Positions 32,502 to 40,554 of a DNA stretch of 64,000 bases are shown here, one piece after another. A model generated the notes under the pieces. The model was not told the origin of the DNA and ran no database searches. It was given only the letters and a program-made list of their open reading frames with translations. The DNA is from Clostridia bacterium (GTDB lineage: Bacteria > Bacillota > Clostridia > Oscillospirales > CAG-272): the NCBI GenBank assembly GCA_017453205.1, contig JAFTKO010000021.1, positions 186,001 through 250,000 of the forward strand, written 5' to 3'. The position numbers and the translations under genes were made by a program. Numbering within the stretch: position 1 is the stretch's first letter; each line of letters begins with the position of its first letter.

Positions 32502-33965
32502 ATGAAAAAGATTCTTTCTATCATCCTGCTCCTTTGTATGCTCCTTACCGTTGTTGCCTGCAACAATGATAAGGGGAAAAACGAGGAGACCACGGTCGGG
32601 GAGGAGGAGACCAATGTTGAGACCTCCTACCTTGACACTCTGCCGGAGTTGGATCTTCAGTATGCCAACTTCAACATTCTCGTTACCACGCAGCTGGTAG
32701 GCTTCTACGATCAGGAAAACGAATCGGGCGACATTGTTGACAACGCCTGTTATATGCGTAACCTCGACGTGGAGGAGCGTTACAAGATCGACATTACTTA
32801 CTCCAATCTCGACGGTAACGCAAGCGGCGCCAATCAATTTGCGTCTGCCATTACCAACTCTTTGCAAGCAGACGCGCAAAGCAGATATGACTTGATCCTG
32901 GGTCAAAACTACTACTGCCTGCCCCTGGTCGCTTCCAATGCATGGCACAATCTGCGCACCTCCGAGATCATCAATTGGGACGCCGAGTGGTATCACCAAT
33001 CCATCAACAACAACGGTACCGTCAACGGCAACCTCTACGGCGCGTCGGGCAGCTTTGTCATCGCTCAGCTCGCTTACGCAACCGCATTGATCTACAACAA
33101 GGACATTTACACCAACTATGGTCTTGCCGACAAATATGACGTCTATCAGCTTGTCCGTGACAAGAAATGGACATGGGATGTCTTTTACGAAATGGCAACC
33201 TCCTTTGACTCCATGACCTTTGACAATCCCGCCGACTCGGTTTGGGGCTACAATGTCTACGACCATGCGGCTGTCGGACTTTCCACCGGTCTTGGCATCA
33301 ACTTTGCCGAGCAGGACGGTGACGGCAACTGGACGTTTGACAACTTCTACAACGACAAACTCGAAACCATCTACGGCAAGATCCGCGAGTTCCTCAACGA
33401 TCACGCAAGCTGTGCAACGACGCAAGAAATTCTGGACGCAGGTATCGCTTATAAGGACTTTATGAGCCATGTGCTGTTCTGCCAAGGCTATATTCACGGC
33501 TTACAGGAGAATGAGGCTCAGACCCCGAGAGAGGGCTTAACGCTCGGTGTCCTTGTTTCTCCCATGTACACCGAGGAACAAGGCGAATACCGTACCCGCG
33601 TCATGCGTGACGAGCTCTTCTACATCCCCACCAATGCCAACCTTTACAATTCCTCTCTGATCGTCGAGGCTTTGAACTACGAGACCAGACAGCAGGTTTA
33701 TCCCGAATATTGGGAAAAGGTTATGGAGCTGCGTTCCGCGGATACCTCCGAGGATAAGGAGATGCTTGAAATTTTGGAGTCTACCGTATACTTCAGCTTT
33801 GCCGACTACTTCTCACAGGATCTGCAAACTGTGGACAATCAGGTTGGTCTGCAAGCGATGAACAATGCGGCTTCCTTTAACAACTGGTGGAAGACCAACG
33901 GTAAGATCGTCTCGAATCGTTTGATCGATCTGATCGAGACCTACGGCGCACAGCCCAAGGCGTAA
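32502..33965 (+). CDS. Solute-binding lipoprotein, sugar-ABC type, paralogue 2
   Basis: A 487-residue paralogue of the lipoprotein at 30370, with an identical signal peptide and lipobox (LTVVAC) and a linker rich in Glu and Thr. The body differs by scattered substitutions, concentrated around the presumed cleft (for example YDHAAVGLSTGLG versus STHAAHGLAIGLG), so the ligand may differ. The ATG at 32502 follows AAGAAAGG and starts the signal peptide; a far upstream in-frame ATG is rejected. GLUG2 follows after 46 bases with its own ribosome site, so both are probably on one transcript from the promoter at 32281-32309. Confidence 0.8.
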   Translation: MKKILSIILLLCMLLTVVACNNDKGKNEETTVGEEETNVETSYLDTLPELDLQYANFNILVTTQLVGFYDQENESGDIVDNACYMRNLDVEERYKIDITYSNLDGNASGANQFASAITNSLQADAQSRYDLILGQNYYCLPLVASNAWHNLRTSEIINWDAEWYHQSINNNGTVNGNLYGASGSFVIAQLAYATALIYNKDIYTNYGLADKYDVYQLVRDKKWTWDVFYEMATSFDSMTFDNPADSVWGYNVYDHAAVGLSTGLGINFAEQDGDGNWTFDNFYNDKLETIYGKIREFLNDHASCATTQEILDAGIAYKDFMSHVLFCQGYIHGLQENEAQTPREGLTLGVLVSPMYTEEQGEYRTRVMRDELFYIPTNANLYNSSLIVEALNYETRQQVYPEYWEKVMELRSADTSEDKEMLEILESTVYFSFADYFSQDLQTVDNQVGLQAMNNAASFNNWWKTNGKIVSNRLIDLIETYGAQPKA

Positions 33966-34011
33966 TCATTTTTGTATCCCCAAAAATTTAAATAAAAAAG
34001 GAGAAAACATC

Positions 34012-36642
34012 ATGAAAAAACTGTTAGCGATCCTGTTAGCGCTCTGTCTGACGCTCTCCTGCTTTGCCATCGGCGCATTTGCGGACGGCGAGGCCGAGCC
34101 TACCCGCGAGTCTCAAGCCTCCAAATGGGACGGCACCGTGTACACCGAGGGTAACTACACCTTGACGGGTGAGGGCACCGAGGCATCCCCCTACTTGCTG
34201 AACAGCGCAGACGACGTGGCAAAATTTGCCTCCAACGTCACTGCGGGCAACAAGTACGAGGGCAAGTACATCAAGCTGACCTGCGACCTTGATTTTGACA
34301 ACAAGGAGTGGCAGGGCATCGGCTTTGGCAACACCAACTATTTTGCAGGTCACTTTGACGGCGACTACCATGTAGTCTACAACTTTGCACTCAAAAATGC
34401 CGGCTACAACGGCTTCTTCGGCTATGCGGGCTATGGTGCAAGCATCAAAAACTTTGGTATTGCAAGCGGAACCATTACTCTCAAAAACACCCGCAGCGGT
34501 CCTCTGGTAGGCTTTAGCAAAATGAGCATTGAGATCGACAACTGCTTCAACAAGGCAGACATCGTTTACAACCATCAGGGCTACATCGGCGGTCTGATCG
34601 GCACTGTGATGAACGATGGAACTGCAGTCCGCATTATCAGCAATTGCTACTCCGACTGTGACATTACCGTAACCTCGCCCACAGAAAATGCGAACGGCGA
34701 TGCCATTGCCAACCCCAACTATGCAATCGGCGGCTTGGCTGCAATCGTCAACGACGGTACCACGATGTTTGAAGATTGCTATTCCATGGCAAACATCACC
34801 GTCAACACCCACAACACCTCCATTGCCAACGCATACGATTATTCTATCGGTGGTTTTGTAGGTGCACACGCTTGGCCTGCAACCGTAATCTATGACAGTT
34901 GCTCCTTCGGCGGCAGCATCACCTACAACAACAGCGCGGTGACCGATTCCGCAACTGCGGCCAACATCGGTAACCTTGTAGGCTACATCCATGCTTCTGC
35001 TACCACTTCTATCGACGATACCAACGTCTATGTAACCAATCTTGCCAACAATGTCGGCAGCGGTAAGACCGACAACACCGCAAAAAAGGTTGACAGTGTA
35101 ACGCTTCCTCTCGAGGACGAGTTCTTCCTCTCGGACGGCCAAGAGGAAAGCGGCGGTGAGGATGTCGGCGGCGAGGGCACCTACGTTCCCGCAACCGATG
35201 CCGAAAAGACGCGCTACGAGGCAGCCTCCAAATGGGATGGCACCGTGTACACCGTGACCTCCGCAGATGGGCTTTACACATTTGAGGGTAAGGGTACCGA
35301 GGCAGAGCCTTATCTGCTCAAGAGCGCCGACGATGTTGCAAAGCTTGCGGCAAATGTACGCTTTAGCAACGAGGAATCCAACTACATCGGCGAATACTTT
35401 AAGCTGACCTGTGACCTTGACCTGCAAAACTACGAGTGGTGGGGCATTGGCGGTTGCTTTGACGCTGTCAAGTGGGGCGCCGACGCAAGCGCACCGAACC
35501 TGGAAATGTTCTCGGGTATCTTCCTCGGTGATAACCACGTCATTTACAACTTCAACCTCGCGGACTCCAACGCCGACGGCAAGGCTCTGACGGCAAACGG
35601 CTTCTTCGGTTATGTCGGCTACGGTGAAATCTACGATCTCGGTATCGTAAACGGTGATATTACGTTGGACGGTGCAAGCCGTTGTGCGGCTCTCATCGGT
35701 GCTTCGAGATATGAGCTGACCGTTTCCAACTGCTTTAACCGTGCAAATCTGACCTTTAATTACAACGGCACCGGAGAGGTTCGCGTCGGCGGCTTGATGG
35801 GTGCTGTAATGAATGACGGAAGTACCCACCGTCTCATTGAGAACTGCTACAACAGCGGTGACATTACCGTAAACCTTTCCAAGGATATGGCGGCGCATGA
35901 CGTCGGCGGTATCGCAGGCTACCTTGCAGACGGTAGCAAAAACCAAATTATCAACTGTTACAATACGGGCGACATCACAGTCAACGCCGACCATGGCGCG
36001 GTGGTAGCCGGAAACTACTATACGATCGGCATCGGTTCTCTCATCGGTTCTTTCGCATGGAAGGGTACCGTTTCCATCGTGAACTGCGGTGCGGGCGGAA
36101 CCATCACTTTCAACTGCGAAAATGCAGAGGGCAATGCGGTAATCGGTACCTTTGTCGGTTTTGTACGCGATGGCAGCAACTTTACTTTTGGCGATGGCAA
36201 CACCTATTCTGTGGCAGTTGAACCCGATCAGGCGGTTGGAGATTGGGTCAACGGAACTCAGCCCGACAATCTGACCAAGGTTGACAGCGTGAGCGTACCT
36301 CTCAAGGACGGCGATATCTACTTTATCGGCGCCGAGGAAGAGGATGACAACGGCGGCAACACAGGCGGCACCACAGGTGGCAATACCACAGGCGGTAATA
36401 CCACAGGCGGTAATACCACAGGCGGTAACACCACGGGCGGTAACACGAGCGGAGGCAACACCGCAGGTGATAAGGAGACCACTCCCGTCACCGAGGCGCC
36501 CACCACCCAAGATACCACTCCCGCAGATGAGGATGAGGGCGGTTGTGCATCGGCACTCAGCTCCGCAACCCTTGTTATGCTCCTTGTAATTGGTTTTGCA
36601 GCTGTTCTTTGCGTTGCGAAAAACAAGAAACAAAGCATCTGA
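34012..36642 (+). CDS. Surface GLUG-type protein with duplicated domain and C-terminal anchor (GLUG2)
   Basis: An 876-residue protein. The signal peptide ends near GAFA-DGE. Two related halves of about 370 residues each open with SKWDGTVYT and GxGTEAxPYLLxSADDVAK and continue with GLUG-like beta-helix repeats such as IGGLIGTVMNDGT and VGGLMGAVMNDGS. Then come a (TGGN)n linker, a Thr/Pro-rich spacer and the C-terminus GGCASALSS, a hydrophobic helix and KNKKQSI. The anchor has no LPxTG. The same GCAS-helix-basic layout ends the sialidase at 40555. Probable surface protein; co-transcribed with lipoprotein 2. Ribosome site AAAAAGGAG. Confidence 0.82.
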   Translation: MKKLLAILLALCLTLSCFAIGAFADGEAEPTRESQASKWDGTVYTEGNYTLTGEGTEASPYLLNSADDVAKFASNVTAGNKYEGKYIKLTCDLDFDNKEWQGIGFGNTNYFAGHFDGDYHVVYNFALKNAGYNGFFGYAGYGASIKNFGIASGTITLKNTRSGPLVGFSKMSIEIDNCFNKADIVYNHQGYIGGLIGTVMNDGTAVRIISNCYSDCDITVTSPTENANGDAIANPNYAIGGLAAIVNDGTTMFEDCYSMANITVNTHNTSIANAYDYSIGGFVGAHAWPATVIYDSCSFGGSITYNNSAVTDSATAANIGNLVGYIHASATTSIDDTNVYVTNLANNVGSGKTDNTAKKVDSVTLPLEDEFFLSDGQEESGGEDVGGEGTYVPATDAEKTRYEAASKWDGTVYTVTSADGLYTFEGKGTEAEPYLLKSADDVAKLAANVRFSNEESNYIGEYFKLTCDLDLQNYEWWGIGGCFDAVKWGADASAPNLEMFSGIFLGDNHVIYNFNLADSNADGKALTANGFFGYVGYGEIYDLGIVNGDITLDGASRCAALIGASRYELTVSNCFNRANLTFNYNGTGEVRVGGLMGAVMNDGSTHRLIENCYNSGDITVNLSKDMAAHDVGGIAGYLADGSKNQIINCYNTGDITVNADHGAVVAGNYYTIGIGSLIGSFAWKGTVSIVNCGAGGTITFNCENAEGNAVIGTFVGFVRDGSNFTFGDGNTYSVAVEPDQAVGDWVNGTQPDNLTKVDSVSVPLKDGDIYFIGAEEEDDNGGNTGGTTGGNTTGGNTTGGNTTGGNTTGGNTSGGNTAGDKETTPVTEAPTTQDTTPADEDEGGCASALSSATLVMLLVIGFAAVLCVAKNKKQSI

Positions 36643-36653
36643 ATTTTTTCACA

Positions 36654-36757
36654 TTTCCCACCGACGCCCACAGGCGTCGGTGGGAAAGCCCCCGAGCAAG
36701 CGCATGAGTCGTGTAGGGAATGCTCTTGAGTGACACGTGCCTTCAAGAATGTTCCCT
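36654..36757. terminator. 15-bp hairpin and second inverted repeat after GLUG2
   Basis: TTTCCCACCGACGCC pairs with GGCGTCGGTGGGAAA (36654-36687), loop CACA. Downstream, AGGGAA and TCTTGA pair with TCAAGA and TTCCCT around CACGTG (36715-36757). The first probably ends the GLUG2 transcript; the second could be an operator for the nan operon. Confidence 0.5.
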
Positions 36758-36828
36758 GCAAGATTCACGCGGTCTTGCACTGTAAAATAAAGAATACATA
36801 AAAAATCATTTTAAAGAGGATCATGAAC

Positions 36829-37716
36829 ATGAATTACAATATTGTAAAAGAACTGGGCGGTGTATATCCCGCATTGTTAACTCCCTTTACCAAGGAAAAC
36901 ACCATCAACCGTAAGGCGCTTGAGGATTTGGTAGAGTACAACATTCAAAAAGGCGTGACCGGCTTTTACGTCGGCGGCAGCACTGCGGAGGCGTTTTTGC
37001 TGACCGAAGAGGAGAGAAATGAGGTATACGAGATTGTTGCCGAAAAGGCGGCGGGCAGAGTCAAGCTCATCGCGCACATCGGCAGTATCTCCACCGATCA
37101 AGCGGTCCGCTTCGGTCTGCGCGCAAAGGCGCTCAACTATGATGCGATCTCTGCGGTAGCACCCTTTTACTATGGTTTTACCTTCCCCGAGATCAAGCAG
37201 TACTATTTCGATATCGTAGCACGTACCGAAATGCCCATGGTCATGTACAACATTCCCGGCACCTCGGGTGTCAAGCTTTCCACTGCGCAGATCGCGGAGA
37301 TTCTCAGCGGTGACGGAATCATCGGTCTCAAGCACACCTCCAATGACTATTTTGCCATGGAGCAGGTCAAGACCAAGTTCCAAGATAAGGTGATCTTCAA
37401 CGGCTTTGACGAGATGTTCCTCTGCGGACTTTCGATGGGTGCCGACGGCGGTATCGGAAGCACCTACAACTATATGGCGGAAAAGTTTATCAAGATCCGT
37501 AGGCTTTTTGCCGAGAATAAGATGGCAGAGGCTTTGGAGGTTCAGCGCGAGGCAAACCGCATTATCAAGATTTTGATCGACCTTGGCGGCATGCAGATGA
37601 ACAAGGAAGTGCTTTGCCAAATGGGCTTTGACTTTGGCAATGCGCGCGCTCCCTTTATCGAGCTGACCGCAGAGCAAAAGGAATTGATCCGCAGAGAAGT
37701 GACAAGCAAGCTTTAA
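36829..37716 (+). CDS. nanA: N-acetylneuraminate lyase
   Basis: A 295-residue DapA/NanA-family aldolase that cleaves sialic acid to N-acetylmannosamine and pyruvate. The Schiff-base Lys168 lies in IIGLKHTS, the catalytic Tyr140 in MVMYNIPGTSG, and GGSTAEAFLL corresponds to the NanA carboxylate-binding loop (usually GSTGE; here Ala for Gly). I start at 36829, eight bases after AGAGGA; the ATG at 36823 is too close. Three sialidase genes follow directly, giving a clear sialic-acid context. No nanE, nanK or nagA/B is in the window, so the later steps must be encoded elsewhere. Confidence 0.92.
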   Translation: MNYNIVKELGGVYPALLTPFTKENTINRKALEDLVEYNIQKGVTGFYVGGSTAEAFLLTEEERNEVYEIVAEKAAGRVKLIAHIGSISTDQAVRFGLRAKALNYDAISAVAPFYYGFTFPEIKQYYFDIVARTEMPMVMYNIPGTSGVKLSTAQIAEILSGDGIIGLKHTSNDYFAMEQVKTKFQDKVIFNGFDEMFLCGLSMGADGGIGSTYNYMAEKFIKIRRLFAENKMAEALEVQREANRIIKILIDLGGMQMNKEVLCQMGFDFGNARAPFIELTAEQKELIRREVTSKL

Positions 37717-37747
37717 TTTACATATCCCCAAAAGGAGGGCTGTTATC

Positions 37748-38917
37748 ATGACGAAGTATTATCGCAGTGAGGAGATCACCTCGTTGGTGCTTGGAAATCC
37801 CGAGACGGAGGGAACCGACTACAGCGCATACCGTGTTCCCGGTATCGTGGTGTCAAAAAAAGGCACCGTGCTTGCCTATTGGGAAAACCGCAATTACGAC
37901 AAAAACCGCAAGGGCTCCAACGGTGACGAGTGCCTAATGGACATCACCGTACGCCGTTCGGTAGACAGTGGCAAGAGCTTCTCCGAGCCGATCTATATCG
38001 CGCGCGGTGAGGAATATTATCAAAACGGTCGCGGAGAGACGCTGAACAATCCCGTGATGATCGTGGGAGACGACGGCAGACTGCACTTTTTGTTCTGCTG
38101 TGATGTTGGCAGACAGGGCGCGTTTTATACGTACAGCGACGACGACGGTGTGACATGGAGCAACCCGCGCGATATCAAGGCATCGCTAAACCGCCTTGCG
38201 TGGGATTCGCTGGGCTTTGGACCGGGACATGGCATCTGCATCCAAAACGGTGCACATAAGGGGCGTTTGATCGTCTCCGCGTGGATTCACAGAGAGAACG
38301 AAGCGATTCCGGGCGGGCATGTGTCGCTGTACTGTACCGCTACCCACAACACCACCGTTTACAGTGATGACAACGGAGAAACGTGGCAGATGGGTGAGGA
38401 AGCATCGGAGAACCGTGATGAGACCTCCATTGTGGAGCTTTCTGACGGTTCGGTGATGATCAACTCCCGTCAGCATACTTTTCCGTTTTGCGAGTCGATC
38501 CCGAAGTACATCGAGGCAGAGGCGCGCCGTGCGGTTACGGTCAGTGCAAACGGTGTGGATCATTGGTCGAAAACGAGATACGATGATACTTTGATCGATC
38601 CTGCCTGCGAGGGGAATATCTGCGCGGCAAACGTCGAGGGACTTCCGCGTGCGATCCTGTTTTCCAACTGCGCCAGCACTACCAAGAGATTTGATCTGAC
38701 CGTGCGTTGCAGCTTTGATGATGCCAAAACATGGCTTGAAAAAACAGTGTATTTGGGGCACATCGGATGGTATTCCGATATTGCTGTGGATCAAAACGGC
38801 AAGGTCTATGTGATTCACGAGAATGCGCAGATCACAGGCGGCAAAAAAATGTGTACGGAGCTCTTCACTTTCAGTTTTTACGATCAATTCGTAAAGAACT
38901 ATATTGAGGAGAAATGA
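37748..38917 (+). CDS. Sialidase, predicted cytosolic
   Basis: A 389-residue six-bladed exo-sialidase (GH33-like) with no signal peptide. Asp boxes are SVDSGKSF, SDDDGVTW, SDDNGETW and SFDDAKTW. The arginine triad is probably Arg29 (YRVPG), Arg241 (INSRQ) and Arg320 (LTVRCSFD). Asp65 is the likely acid/base, and Glu230 (VELSDG) with Tyr342 (GWYSDIAV) the nucleophile pair; I assigned these by motif and spacing. Without a signal it would act on imported sialylated oligosaccharides. It overlaps nothing, and the next sialidase begins two bases after its stop. Ribosome site AAAAGGAGGG. Confidence 0.88.
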   Translation: MTKYYRSEEITSLVLGNPETEGTDYSAYRVPGIVVSKKGTVLAYWENRNYDKNRKGSNGDECLMDITVRRSVDSGKSFSEPIYIARGEEYYQNGRGETLNNPVMIVGDDGRLHFLFCCDVGRQGAFYTYSDDDGVTWSNPRDIKASLNRLAWDSLGFGPGHGICIQNGAHKGRLIVSAWIHRENEAIPGGHVSLYCTATHNTTVYSDDNGETWQMGEEASENRDETSIVELSDGSVMINSRQHTFPFCESIPKYIEAEARRAVTVSANGVDHWSKTRYDDTLIDPACEGNICAANVEGLPRAILFSNCASTTKRFDLTVRCSFDDAKTWLEKTVYLGHIGWYSDIAVDQNGKVYVIHENAQITGGKKMCTELFTFSFYDQFVKNYIEEK

Positions 38918-38919
38918 GA

Positions 38920-40533
38920 ATGAAAAAAATCTCTTTATTCTTGGCAATGGCGCTTTGCTTCGTTTCATTGCTCGGCCTACATGTTACTGCCGCTACGAGT
39001 GAAGCGGAGACCACTTTGGTTATTGGTAACCCCACAAGTGAGGGAACCGCTTATTCCGGCGGATATCGTATCCCGGGAATCGTGGTGACAGATAACGGTA
39101 CCGTTCTTACCTATTGGGAGGCTCGTTATGCTACCGGGACCGATACGGGGAGTACCGACATTATCGTGCGCCGTTCCACGGACGGGGGAACAAGCTTTAG
39201 CGACTGCCTTTCGGTCAAGGGAGCAGAGTATACCGAAAATGGATACGGAAATACGCTGACCAACCCGATCATGATTGCGGGGGAGAATGGCAGAGTTCAT
39301 TTTCTGTTTGCCTGTGAGACCGGAAATGCGGGCGTTTGGTACATGTACAGCGATGATAACGGTGCCAATTGGTCGGAGGCGGTCAACATCGTTTCGGCAT
39401 TGAACAAGAGCGAGATCGGTTGGTCAATGTGCAATCTCGGACCCGGTCACGGTATTTGCTTGAAAAACGGTGAAAATGCGGGGCGCTTGGTCGTTCCGGT
39501 GTGGTGCTATACGGGAACCTATGATGTTTACACGCTTTACAGTGATGACAACGGTGCAACATGGGAGATGGGTTCACGAGTAGGGCAAAACTTGGACGAG
39601 AGCTGTATCGTCGAGCTTTCCGACGGCAGCGTGATGGTCAATTCCAGACAGTACGGACTGCCTTATGACGAGGCAAACCCAAACCGTACCGAGGAGGAGG
39701 CTTACCGCGCGGTATCGATCAGTCCTACGGGAATTGACGGTTGGTCGGACACCTATTTTGATACGACGCTGATCGACCCTGCCTGTGAGGGCAATATCTG
39801 TTCGACCACCATCAACGGCAAGCGCGCGCTTTTGTTCGTCAACTGCGCAAGCAAGACCGATCGATGGGATCTGACAGTGCGCTGCAGCTTTGATGACGGC
39901 AGATCGTGGGTATCAAAAACCGTTTATCTGGACCGCGTCGGTTGGTATTCCGATATCGCGGTGGACTCGGACGGAACGGTCTACGTGATCCACGAGGATT
40001 CCTCGGTGACGAATTCCGGCGGAAAGCTTTGCATGGAGCTTTTCACCTTTAACGCTGCTGAGGCGTTCGGGGCGTACGTGAATGAAGTAGTTGCGCATTT
40101 TGCCGAGGGCACGAATGCTTATCAGACCAAGACCACCGCAGACGGCTTTTGCGTCCGCTTTGTGACGGAACTGAATTGCGAACCCGCGTATTACAGCAAA
40201 GCGGGATTTGACGTAACCGTTACCTATAACGGCGGCATTCTCGCGGAAAATTACAAGCTGGAAAGCACTTGCGTTTATTCGCAATTGCAGAGCGGCAACG
40301 ATCTGATCACGCCGACGTCGGGGCAATATTTTGTTGCGCAGGGGATTTCGGGCGTTCCCACCGATGGGGCGGTGACCTTTACGGTCAAGCCTTATGCGGT
40401 GACGATCACGGGAGCCGTTGTTTACGGAGAGGTGTCAACGGTAAACTTTTATAACGGAGCGCCCACTCCGATCGGCGTGATGGGCGGCGACAGCAGCTAT
40501 ATTGCGTGGGATCAGATTCTTCCCGCGGCTTAA
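38920..40533 (+). CDS. Secreted sialidase with C-terminal VRF/KPY domain
   Basis: A 537-residue protein. A signal peptide (MKKISLFLAMALCF to about VTA-AT) precedes a GH33-like catalytic domain with YRIPGIVV, Asp boxes STDGGTSF, SDDNGANW, SDDNGATW and SFDDGRSW, and GWYSDIAVD. After about residue 385 it has the same beta-rich domain as GLUG1: FCVRFVTEL, KLESTCVYSQL, ITPTSGQYF, FTVKPYAVT, VYGEVSTV. No anchor is visible. The ATG at 38920 is well spaced from GAGGAG; the ATG at 38914 overlaps the upstream stop and is too close. It probably releases sialic acid outside the cell. Confidence 0.87.
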   Translation: MKKISLFLAMALCFVSLLGLHVTAATSEAETTLVIGNPTSEGTAYSGGYRIPGIVVTDNGTVLTYWEARYATGTDTGSTDIIVRRSTDGGTSFSDCLSVKGAEYTENGYGNTLTNPIMIAGENGRVHFLFACETGNAGVWYMYSDDNGANWSEAVNIVSALNKSEIGWSMCNLGPGHGICLKNGENAGRLVVPVWCYTGTYDVYTLYSDDNGATWEMGSRVGQNLDESCIVELSDGSVMVNSRQYGLPYDEANPNRTEEEAYRAVSISPTGIDGWSDTYFDTTLIDPACEGNICSTTINGKRALLFVNCASKTDRWDLTVRCSFDDGRSWVSKTVYLDRVGWYSDIAVDSDGTVYVIHEDSSVTNSGGKLCMELFTFNAAEAFGAYVNEVVAHFAEGTNAYQTKTTADGFCVRFVTELNCEPAYYSKAGFDVTVTYNGGILAENYKLESTCVYSQLQSGNDLITPTSGQYFVAQGISGVPTDGAVTFTVKPYAVTITGAVVYGEVSTVNFYNGAPTPIGVMGGDSSYIAWDQILPAA

Positions 40534-40554
40534 TCTGCAAATGAAAGGAGCGGA

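Noticed and set aside
34036..36633. An 865-codon leftward open frame opposite GLUG2
   Set aside because: A shadow of the GLUG2 gene; its protein shows no domain logic and mirrors the repeats of the sense strand.
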